This document shows, piece by piece, positions 1 to 5,934 of a DNA stretch of 8,607 nucleotides. Source of the stretch: Bacillota bacterium (GTDB lineage Bacteria > Bacillota > Clostridia > Peptostreptococcales > Anaerovoracaceae); the NCBI GenBank assembly GCA_017619905.1, contig JAFZRK010000074.1, forward strand, positions 1-8,607, given 5' to 3'. Position 1 is the first letter of the stretch; each line of letters starts with the position of its first letter. A program made the position numbers and the translations under genes. The notes beneath the pieces were generated by a model. The model searched no databases and was not told the origin of the DNA. It was given only the letters and a program-made list of their open reading frames with translations.

Positions 1-534
1 TTCGTGGACAAGGGCCTCATCGACAGGCTCAATCACGTTGTGAACAGCGATTTCGTGCGCCTTACCTACACGGAAGCCATAGAACTGCTCAAGAAGGCGG
101 ACAGGAAGTTCGAGTACCCGGTCACCGGCTGGGGCATGGACCTTCAGTCCGAGCACGAGCGCTACATCACCGAGGAAGTGTTCAAGGCGCCGGTGTTCCT
201 GATCGACTATCCCAAGGAGATAAAGGCTTTCTACATGCGCCGCAACGACGACGGCAGGACCGTGGCGGCCTGCGACCTGCTGGTCCCCGGAATAGGGGAG
301 ATAGTGGGCGGCTCCCAGAGAGAAGAGCGCTACGATGTGCTTAAGCAGATCATCAAGGATCAGGGCATGGACGAAGCCAACTACTGGTGGTACCTGGAGC
401 TCCGCAAGTACGGCGGCGTTAGGCACGCGGGCTTCGGTCTGGGCTTCGAGCGCATGATAATGTACCTTACAGGCGTGGACAACATCCGCGACGTGCTCCC
501 GTTCCCCAGAACGCCCAGAAGCGCGGATTTCTAA
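1..534 (+). CDS. asnS: Asparaginyl-tRNA synthetase, C-terminal part (5' end outside window)
   Basis: This is the last 177 residues of a cytoplasmic class II aminoacyl-tRNA synthetase that charges tRNA-Asn with asparagine using ATP. The frame is open from base 1 (ttc gtg gac), so the gene begins before the window; the family is usually about 460 residues, so roughly the last 40 percent is present. Visible family signatures are GIGEIVGGSQRE (active-site strand region), the WYLELRKYGGVRHAGFG stretch, and class II motif 3 (GFGLGFERMIMYLTG) with its ATP-binding arginine, followed by the usual ending DVLPFPRTP. The GGSQRE form and the RDVLPFPRTP ending fit AsnRS rather than AspRS. The stop is TAA at 532-534. 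A strong terminator lies 44 bases downstream, so the gene is transcriptionally separate from the next one. It looks intact in the visible part. Confidence 0.95.
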   Translation, partial: FVDKGLIDRLNHVVNSDFVRLTYTEAIELLKKADRKFEYPVTGWGMDLQSEHERYITEEVFKAPVFLIDYPKEIKAFYMRRNDDGRTVAACDLLVPGIGEIVGGSQREERYDVLKQIIKDQGMDEANYWWYLELRKYGGVRHAGFGLGFERMIMYLTGVDNIRDVLPFPRTPRSADF

Positions 535-577
535 GGCGTCCAGTACAGCCGTTCCAGATTGCGAAGACAATACTAGC

Positions 578-613
578 AAGACCGGAAGAGCGTATCTTCC
601 GGTCTTTTCTTTG
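578..613 (+). terminator. Intrinsic terminator after asnS
   Basis: There is a perfect 12-bp stem, AAGACCGGAAGA (578-589) pairing with TCTTCCGGTCTT (595-606), with a 5-base loop (GCGTA). The T-rich stretch TTTTCTTT overlaps the end of the 3' arm and continues past it. It lies 44 bases after the asnS stop and ends that transcript before the regulator promoter. Confidence 0.9.
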
Positions 614-695
614 CGCGCCGTTTCGAAGAGGCGCGTTATTCCCGGGAATTTTCGGCATATTTGCACATACTGCTATACAAATGTGTAGATTCCCG

Positions 696-725
696 TTGCT
701 CAGGCGCAGAAAACTATAATATAAT
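696..725 (+). promoter_or_regulatory. Putative sigma-A promoter of the PucR-type regulator
   Basis: A -35-like TTGCTC (696-701) is followed after 18 bases by a perfect -10 TATAAT (720-725). A second overlapping TATAAT lies at 715-720 but would leave only a 13-base spacer. Transcription would begin near 732, leaving a leader of about 75 bases that contains the inverted repeat at 747-764. A TGCACA copy lies just upstream at 662-667. The call rests on consensus matching only. Confidence 0.6.
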
Positions 726-746
726 AAAAAAGAACATAGCGCTTTT

Positions 747-764
747 GCACAAAACGTTTTGCGC
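747..764 (+). promoter_or_regulatory. Inverted repeat in the regulator leader, candidate autoregulatory operator
   Basis: GCACAAAACGTTTTGCGC is an 18-base inverted repeat with one mismatched pair around the perfect core AAAACGTTTT. It overlaps a TGCACA copy (746-751) shared with other intergenic sites around the regulator. It lies about 15-30 bases past the predicted transcription start and before the RBS, a position suited to repression by its own product. Binding is inferred, not shown. Confidence 0.4.
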
Positions 765-808
765 TCGGCTCTAAATGCGTCCGATACGCGGCGGAAGGAG
801 GTGCCGGA

Positions 809-2330
809 ATGAAACTGAGCATGTGGAACATATACAGCGAACTGCCCTATGCCGATGTCATACCAATGATAAAGGACGGTTCCGCCACGATAGCCGGAGC
901 CCGCTGGATCGTTTCTTCCACCATGAATCCGAACACCGTGTACGTCGGCCCCGCCAAGGGGTTCTTCGAAAGCGCGGACAACGACTCCTTCATCGTCCAC
1001 CGCTACGACATGATACTCGTAAGACAGGTGGAGGCGGAGGAGCTCTTCGATACCGTATGCAATATCCTCGATAAATACAACGACTGGGACCGTCAGCTGT
1101 CCGCCTGTCTGGATGACGAGAACGGCCTTCAGAAGATGATAGACTGCAGCCGCGACGTGCTTCAGAATCCTTCCTACCTGTACGATCCGGACGGCGGAAT
1201 CATTGCCATGGCGAGCGATTATCCCGCTTCTGTGCACTGGCACTGGAAGGAACTGATAGATAACCGCGGCATCTCCGAAAAACGCATGAAGTTCTTCAAG
1301 GACAACATCAACATCTCTTCCGTTTTCGACGATATGGTGCCCACCCGCAGGCCTTCGGTGATGGACGAATACGAGTACATACACTGCAGCGTGGTCCTCA
1401 ACAAGAGGATAGTAGGGCATTACGTCCTGTTCGGATTCCTGAAGTCCATACCTCCGGGAATGGAGAACCTTGTGGACATACTCATAGGATGGATGAACCT
1501 CTACGTGGAACGTCATGCTGTGCAGTTCAACCCCAAGGCCCGCCTTGCAGACGCCTTTGTGGGGGTTCCTGGAGAAGAGAGACTACGACCGCGCTCACCT
1601 GGCCGAACTGTTCCACTCTTTCCGCTGGAAGATGTCCGACCCTTATCAGATACTTGCGGTGCGTGAGATCGTAAACAGCGAACCGGTGCTTCTGGGACGG
1701 GCTTTCCGCCGTCTTTCCGAGACCGTGCCGGATCTGGTAGTGGCACAGCGGGAACAGCGCCTGATCATTCTAAGAAATCTGAGATCCGGGAGCAATTCAG
1801 AGGAACTGAAGAAGCATTTTACGGAGATATTCAATGACGATTTCATACTGGGCGCCAGTTCGTCCTTCCTGGGCATCGAGAACGCCGAACTGTACTACCG
1901 CCAGGCGCTGGAGGAACTGGACCGCAGCAAACGTACCGGAATCCGCAGTTCGTTCGGCCGGGACCATCTGCTGGACTACCTGGAGGATCTGTTCAGGAAG
2001 AACGATCTTGCCCGCGCATATGCGGAGCCGGTGCTCCTTCAGCTGAAGGTGTACGACGAGCGTCACGGGACCGAATATTACGAGACATTCCGCGCCTTCT
2101 GCATCTGCGGCTTCCACAAGTCGGAGACGGCGGACATGCTTGCGCTCCACAGAAACAGCTTAAACTACCGTTTGGACAAAATTGCCGAACTCATAGGCAG
2201 CGAGAAGTTCCTTAAGCTTACCGCGCCCGGCGATCCGGAGCAGCAGACGCGGCTCGTTTTCTCCTGCTTCCTTCTGGACAAGGCCGATTCCACCGGTTCG
2301 GGCGCTGAAAAGATCCTGGCCGACGACTGA
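809..2330 (+). pseudogene. PucR/CdaR-family transcriptional regulator, interrupted by an apparent single-base frameshift
   Basis: This encodes a regulator of the PucR/CdaR type, which usually senses a small metabolite and controls neighbouring catabolic genes. ATG 809 follows a strong RBS (AAGGAGGT, 795-802, spacing 6). The first frame runs 809-1666 and gives a sensory-type N-terminal region, with NPSYLYDPDGGIIAMASDY resembling the ligand-sensor segment of these proteins. From G252 on, this frame yields an atypical Arg/Pro-rich tail and a premature stop. The correct continuation lies in the next frame from about 1566 to the TGA at 2328-2330 and includes the C-terminal HTH_30 domain (FRAFCICGFHKSETADML then HRNSLNYRLDKI), the DNA-binding part. 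Removing one G from the G5 run at 1561-1565 restores a single 506-residue protein reading DAFVGFLEKRDYD across the join. No good RBS was seen for separate translation of the second half. If the shift is real, the first-frame product is 285 residues without an HTH. It could instead be a sequencing error. Codon use on both sides looks alike, so any lesion is recent. Confidence 0.85.
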
Positions 2331-2356
2331 TGTTTGTGCATTTATGCACAAACATC
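2329..2356. promoter_or_regulatory. Perfect 13-bp inverted repeat overlapping the regulator stop, candidate operator
   Basis: Arms GATGTTTGTGCAT (2329-2341) and ATGCACAAACATC (2344-2356) are perfect reverse complements separated by TT. The left arm starts inside the regulator's TGA stop. Each arm carries one copy of the TGCACA motif, in opposite orientation. The following sequence (GTCATCTCTTTGG) is only weakly T-rich, so a dimeric protein-binding site fits better than a terminator. It lies about 175 bases before the methyltransferase start. Confidence 0.55.
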
Positions 2357-2499
2357 GTCATCTCTTTGGCGTCCTCTGCACATAAGCATATTCTTCTCTA
2401 CGATCTTGCACAAAAAGCGCAGGATCTTTTCTTTTATTGTCCGTTTTTTTATGCGTTTTTTCACAGTATATTGTACATGTACGAATGAATTACTGCACA
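2335..2499 (+). repeat. Cluster of TGCACA motifs upstream of the methyltransferase gene
   Basis: TGCACA occurs on the + strand at 2345-2350, 2377-2382, 2407-2412 and 2494-2499, and in reverse complement at 2335-2340. Two more + strand copies lie before the regulator at 662-667 and 746-751. The base after the hexamer is always A or T. The first three + strand copies here are spaced 32 and 30 bases apart, close to three helical turns, so they would face the same side of the DNA. This is a plausible array of half-sites for the adjacent regulator (inference). Confidence 0.5.
2402..2435 (+). terminator. Probable intrinsic terminator after the regulator
   Basis: GATCTTGC (2402-2409) pairs with GCAGGATC (2419-2426), giving 8 pairs including one G-U, with a 9-base loop, followed directly by TTTTCTTTT. 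It is weaker than the other terminators in the window, and its left arm overlaps a TGCACA copy, so an additional regulatory role is possible. Confidence 0.55.
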
Positions 2500-2531
2500 T
2501 TTTATAACTATAACCCAGGAGGTATCAATTA

Positions 2532-3656
2532 ATGAGCATTTATGACGAAAGACTGGCCCGCATCAACGCGGCTATCGCTCTTGAGCCGGTCGACAAGATC
2601 CCCATGATCTCCGGCGCCGCCGCCGTGGCGTCCCAGTTCTGCGGCGTAAAGATGGCGGACTACATCAAGGACATGGAGCTTAACTGCACCGTAAACATCA
2701 AGGCTACGGAACTGATGGGCAACATCGACGGCATCCAGACTCCGCTCAGCTCTCCTTACGGACTTCCCACCCTGTGGCTGTCCAACATTAAGGCACCCGG
2801 CGTTGAACTGACCGACAACGAACTGTGGCAGGTCTGCGAAGCAGAACTCATCCAGCCGGAAGATTACGATGACATCCTGGAGAACGGCTTCGGCCAGTGG
2901 TACACCAGGTTCATGAAGGAAAAGCTGCACGACCCCATCGGAATGATGGCTCAGACAGGACTTTCCACCTACGGTCCCACGGCCATCAAGCGTTTCGAGG
3001 ATGCAGGCTACGTAGTAGTTAAGGACGGATCACTGCTTTCCCCGTTCGAGATGTTCTGCGGCGGACGTTCCCTGGTAACGTTCCTTGTAGAGGACCTTCT
3101 TGAAGAGCCCGACAAGATGGACCAGGTATTCGAAGTCACCCACAAGTTCAACATGGACAGATACACCAAGCGCTTCTCCGATCCCAAGACCAGACCTTTC
3201 GGCGTATGGATCGGCGGATGGAGAGGAACCCCCGAGACCCTCAACCCCCATATGTTCGAGCGCTTCTCCTGGAGATACTTCAAGGACCTCATCCAGCTGT
3301 GCCTGGACTTCGGCGTGGTACCCTTCATGCATCTCGACGCCTGCTGGGATCAGGGACTCCACTACTTCAAGGAATTCATGCCCAAGGGCCGCGGCGTACT
3401 GTGCCTGGACGGAAAGACCGACATCTTCAAGGCCAAGGAAGTCGTCGGAGATACGATATGCATAATGGGAGACGTTCCCGCTTCCATGCTGGCATTCGGC
3501 AAGCCCGAGGACGTGTACGATTACGTCACCAGGCTCTGCAAGGAGATCGGCCCCACCGGCTTCATGTGCTGCTCCGGATGCGACGTACCGTTCAACGCGA
3601 AGCTTGAGAACGTTCAGATGATGGCAAAAGCAGTGGACGATTTCGCTGTCAAATAA
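2532..3656 (+). CDS. Uroporphyrinogen decarboxylase-fold protein, probable corrinoid-type methyltransferase
   Basis: This is a 374-residue soluble protein of the URO-D superfamily, which includes HemE and the zinc methyltransferases MtaA/MtbA/CmuA that move methyl groups to or from corrinoid proteins. ATG 2532 has an excellent RBS (AGGAGGT, 2517-2523, spacing 8). The N-terminus (ERLARINAAIALEPVDKIP) is typical of the methyltransferase-like branch, and the HemE-type PVWxMRQAGR motif is absent, so it is unlikely to be the haem enzyme. The C-terminal barrel shows FMHLDACWD (H267, D269, C271), IMGDVPASMLAFGKPEDV and CCSGCDVP (C346, C347, C350), then the usual ENVQMMAKA helix. Known members bind zinc through H-x-C and a distal Cys; here an Asp sits at the H+2 position, with Cys at H+4. 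The next gene, a transporter, follows after 65 bases with no terminator, so they are probably co-transcribed. The likely job is demethylation of, or methyl transfer from, an imported substrate; the substrate is unknown. The family call is firm, the reaction is inferred. Confidence 0.85.
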   Translation: MSIYDERLARINAAIALEPVDKIPMISGAAAVASQFCGVKMADYIKDMELNCTVNIKATELMGNIDGIQTPLSSPYGLPTLWLSNIKAPGVELTDNELWQVCEAELIQPEDYDDILENGFGQWYTRFMKEKLHDPIGMMAQTGLSTYGPTAIKRFEDAGYVVVKDGSLLSPFEMFCGGRSLVTFLVEDLLEEPDKMDQVFEVTHKFNMDRYTKRFSDPKTRPFGVWIGGWRGTPETLNPHMFERFSWRYFKDLIQLCLDFGVVPFMHLDACWDQGLHYFKEFMPKGRGVLCLDGKTDIFKAKEVVGDTICIMGDVPASMLAFGKPEDVYDYVTRLCKEIGPTGFMCCSGCDVPFNAKLENVQMMAKAVDDFAVK

Positions 3657-3721
3657 AGCAAGTTATAGCAATTGTCAATATTGATTATCCGTACTGTATC
3701 TATTTGATAAGGAGAGAAAAA

Positions 3722-5113
3722 ATGGATAAAAAGAGTAAAAAGGGATTGATCGGACTGGCAATAGCCATTGTTCTGGTCCTGATCATGAGCATCATTCCGG
3801 TATCGGAAGGTGCCACCCGCCAGGGTTATCAGGCGCTTGGACTGTTCCTCGGCGCCATCATCATGTGGATCTGCGAAACGATGCCCATGATGATCACGGC
3901 GTTCCTGGTAATGTTCATCTTCCCGATCCTCAACATCATGCCCCTGAACACCGTGTACACCTCGTTCGGCGGAGTCTCGTTCTTCTTCGCGATAGCCACT
4001 TTCGGCCTTTCCGCGGCTCTGGAACGCACCTCTGTTCCTCTGAGGATATGCCATGCGCTGACCAAAAGCTCCAAGGGCAATTCCAAAGCGCTGGTCATAG
4101 CGCTCCTGTTCGCTACACTTATTACCTCGGGCATCATGTCCAACCTGTCCACCACGATCATCTACCTGGCTCTGGCTCTCGCTCTGCTTAAGGCCAACGG
4201 CTGCGAGCCCGGTAAGTCCAATCTGGGACGCTGCCTGCTGATAGGTATCCCGGCGATGGCCGGATGCGGCGGCATGATGACCCCTGCAGGCACCCCGGGC
4301 AACGCGCTGATAATGGGCATACTTGCAGAAAGAGGCATCAACCTTACGTTCCTGCAGTGGACGCTGATCTTCGCCCCCATGGCGCTCATTACCTGCCTTA
4401 TCGCCGGACTTACGATCACCGCGGTGTTCAAGCCCGAAAGGATAGGCGAGGAAGCTCAGGCCGAGCTCGACCGCAGACTTGCGGAGTGCGGCAAGATGAA
4501 GCCGAAGGAAAAGAGAATACTTGGCCTCATCCTGATCATCCTGGTACTGTGGATACTCGGAACCTGGATCCCCTCGCTGAACTACGTTGTGGTCGCCGTC
4601 ATCGGCATGGCCATCATGTTCCTCCCCGGGATCGAAGGTCTGGATTACAAATACTTTGTGGAGAAGACCAACTGGAACCTGGCATTCACCATCGGTTCCG
4701 TAGGCGTTCTGATCAACGCTCTTACATCCACCGGTATCGTAGACCACCTGGTCACCCCGCTGTTCAAGCCGCTGGCAAACATGAGCCCGGTACTGATCAT
4801 GTTCATAGTCGGTGTGATCGTAGTCGTCATCCGCGCGTTCATCCCCACTGCGCCTGCTATCGCAGCACTGTTCGCGCCGCTGCTGCTGCCGCTTGCCGGC
4901 ATCACCGCGCTGTCCGTCACCTCGGTCATGGTGCTCCCCGCATTCTGGGCGTGCACCCCGATGCTCCTCTGGATAGAACCGATCTTCCTGTTCACCTTCG
5001 GTTACAACTATTACACCCCGGGCGAACTGCTGAAGTGGGGCTGGATACCTTCGCTCATCATGTGCGTCATCCTGGCCTTCACCCCGTTCTATCTGCAGCT
5101 CTTCGGACTGTAA
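3722..5113 (+). CDS. DASS/SLC13-type anion (dicarboxylate-like) transporter
   Basis: This is a 463-residue polytopic inner-membrane protein with about a dozen hydrophobic segments. It most resembles the divalent anion:sodium symporter (DASS/SLC13) group, which imports carboxylates or sulfate with Na+. Start ATG 3722 is chosen because AAGGAG (3709-3714) lies 7 bases before it; an in-frame TTG at 3704 would overlap the RBS. The first TM segment is about residues 8-27 (GLIGLAIAIVLVLIMSIIP). Family-like features are the helix-hairpin motif SNLSTT (140-145, in place of SNT) and GCGGMMTPAGTPGNALIMG (TPxGTPxN around 187-194). The second repeat has FIPTAPAIAALFAPLLLPLAG where the family usually has a second SNT-like motif, so the ion or substrate site is atypical. 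It follows the URO-D-fold gene in the same presumed operon, suggesting it imports that enzyme's substrate. Substrate and coupling ion cannot be read from sequence. Confidence 0.85.
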   Translation: MDKKSKKGLIGLAIAIVLVLIMSIIPVSEGATRQGYQALGLFLGAIIMWICETMPMMITAFLVMFIFPILNIMPLNTVYTSFGGVSFFFAIATFGLSAALERTSVPLRICHALTKSSKGNSKALVIALLFATLITSGIMSNLSTTIIYLALALALLKANGCEPGKSNLGRCLLIGIPAMAGCGGMMTPAGTPGNALIMGILAERGINLTFLQWTLIFAPMALITCLIAGLTITAVFKPERIGEEAQAELDRRLAECGKMKPKEKRILGLILIILVLWILGTWIPSLNYVVVAVIGMAIMFLPGIEGLDYKYFVEKTNWNLAFTIGSVGVLINALTSTGIVDHLVTPLFKPLANMSPVLIMFIVGVIVVVIRAFIPTAPAIAALFAPLLLPLAGITALSVTSVMVLPAFWACTPMLLWIEPIFLFTFGYNYYTPGELLKWGWIPSLIMCVILAFTPFYLQLFGL

Positions 5114-5154
5114 AGCATAATAGTAGTTTAAGAATTCAGGTAGTATAGTCATAA

Positions 5155-5199
5155 ACTCCGGAATCGATGTTCTCAGAACTATCGGTTCCGGAGTATAAT
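5155..5199 (+). promoter_or_regulatory. Long inverted repeat overlapping a putative promoter of the CobW-like gene
   Basis: ACTCCGGAATCGAT (5155-5168) and ATCGGTTCCGGAGT (5181-5194) pair over 14 positions with one G-U. Between them GTTC and GAAC (5169-5172 and 5176-5179) form a further small stem. The sequence TATAAT (5194-5199) sits at the right edge and TTCTCA (5171-5176), a 4/6 match to a -35 box, lies 17 bases upstream. The element may therefore be an operator on an internal promoter. It could also act as an intercistronic RNA hairpin; a T-run is lacking, so a simple terminator is less likely. Confidence 0.5.
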
Positions 5200-5229
5200 A
5201 TTTACAGCAGTTTTGAAAGGAGACCGGAC

Positions 5230-5853
5230 GTGAAGATAATCATACTCGGAGGCTTTCTGGGTTCCGGAAAGACCACGGTGCTAATGCAGCTGGCTAAGTA
5301 TATCACCGGTCTGGATGGATCGCCTCAGGTGGTGATCCTGGAGAACGAGATCGGAGAAGTGGGCGTGGACGATCAGCTGCTGGCCGGCGCTTCATATACG
5401 GTGGAGAACGTTTTCGCGGGCTGCATATGCTGCAGCGGAGCCGTCGATCTGGTCAACGGCGTAAAGAAGATAGCCCGGGACTACGATCCGGACTGGCTGC
5501 TCATAGAATCCACCGGCATGGCAGTTCCTTCGTCCGTAAGGACTACGCTTAAGGATGTTCTGGGGCTGGACTCCGCGGTGCTCTGCATCGTGGACGCCAA
5601 CAGGTGGCTGCGCATACGCAAAGCGTCTCCGGACTTTGCGGTAAGGCAACTGGAGAAGATCGACATGGTCCTGCTCACTAAGATAGATAAGACGGACGCG
5701 GCCGGACTTGCGGAATCCGAGGCGGACGTCAAGGCAAACGTCAAGAACACAGAACTATATAAAGTGAACGCTCTTCTGCCGATCGGCGAAGAGATATTCC
5801 GGACTCTTGCGGCAAAGGCCGCGGAGAACGGGAAACTTACCGATACGGACTGA
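5230..5853 (+). CDS. CobW/COG0523-type metal-handling GTPase, short form
   Basis: This is a 207-residue cytoplasmic P-loop GTPase of the CobW/HypB/UreG (G3E) group, whose members deliver metals to, or maintain, metalloenzymes including cobalamin-dependent ones. The GTG start at 5230 is preferred because AAAGGAG (5216-5222) lies 7 bases before it; an upstream in-frame ATG at 5167 lies inside the inverted repeat and has no RBS. Visible motifs are Walker A GGFLGSGKTT (7-16), ENEIGEVGVD (38-47), the metal-binding GCICC (C65, C67, C68), ESTG (93-96) and the base-recognition motif TKID (150-153, with T for the usual N). It ends soon after the G domain; typical COG0523 proteins are 320-400 residues with a CobW C-terminal domain, which is missing here. 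It sits 116 bases after the transporter, in the same direction. Its place beside a methyltransferase-type gene suggests service to that enzyme or its corrinoid partner (inference). Confidence 0.88.
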   Translation: MKIIILGGFLGSGKTTVLMQLAKYITGLDGSPQVVILENEIGEVGVDDQLLAGASYTVENVFAGCICCSGAVDLVNGVKKIARDYDPDWLLIESTGMAVPSSVRTTLKDVLGLDSAVLCIVDANRWLRIRKASPDFAVRQLEKIDMVLLTKIDKTDAAGLAESEADVKANVKNTELYKVNALLPIGEEIFRTLAAKAAENGKLTDTD

Positions 5854-5874
5854 AACAGCATGACGGCTGAATAA

Positions 5875-5919
5875 ACAAAGGCGGGCCCGACGGCCCGCCT
5901 TTGTGTCTCTTTGTTTTTT
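5875..5919. terminator. Bidirectional intrinsic terminator between convergent genes
   Basis: ACAAAGGCGGGCC (5875-5887) pairs perfectly with GGCCCGCCTTTGT (5892-5904) over 13 bp with a 4-base loop. On the + strand it is followed by GTCTCTTTGTTTTTT. On the minus strand the stem is followed by TTATTCAG, so it can serve both the CobW-like gene and the convergent VanY-type gene that ends at 5935. Confidence 0.93.
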
Positions 5920-5934
5920 GTTATTGCTGCGCGT

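Noticed and set aside
467..1516. 349-codon minus-strand frame spanning the asnS terminator and the regulator gene
   Set aside because: It crosses a terminator and a promoter, has no recognisable domain, and opposes two genes with clear motifs.
1515..1565. Independent start at ATG 1515 for a separate HTH protein
   Set aside because: There is no convincing RBS, and residues up to the G5 run in that frame are unlike the family while the other frame fits. A single frameshifted gene explains it better.
2473..2482. GTACATGTAC palindrome as part of the methyltransferase promoter or operator
   Set aside because: It is perfect but short. TTGTAC at 2471 is 26 bases from the nearest TATAAC, so no standard promoter can be built on it. 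A weak, activator-dependent promoter is possible but unsupported.
3675..3684. TCAATATTGA palindrome between the methyltransferase and transporter genes
   Set aside because: A 10-base AT-rich palindrome is common by chance, and there is no T-run or promoter pattern tied to it.
3614..5152. Long open frame on the minus strand (512 codons) opposite the transporter gene
   Set aside because: Its translation is rich in Asp, His, Gln and Arg with no domain pattern, as expected for the antisense of a codon-biased membrane protein gene. It has no RBS, and the + strand frame has clear family motifs.
5167..5229. Earlier ATG start for the CobW-like protein
   Set aside because: It lies inside the inverted repeat with no RBS. 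The GTG at 5230 has AAAGGAG at good spacing and begins exactly at the conserved strand before Walker A.
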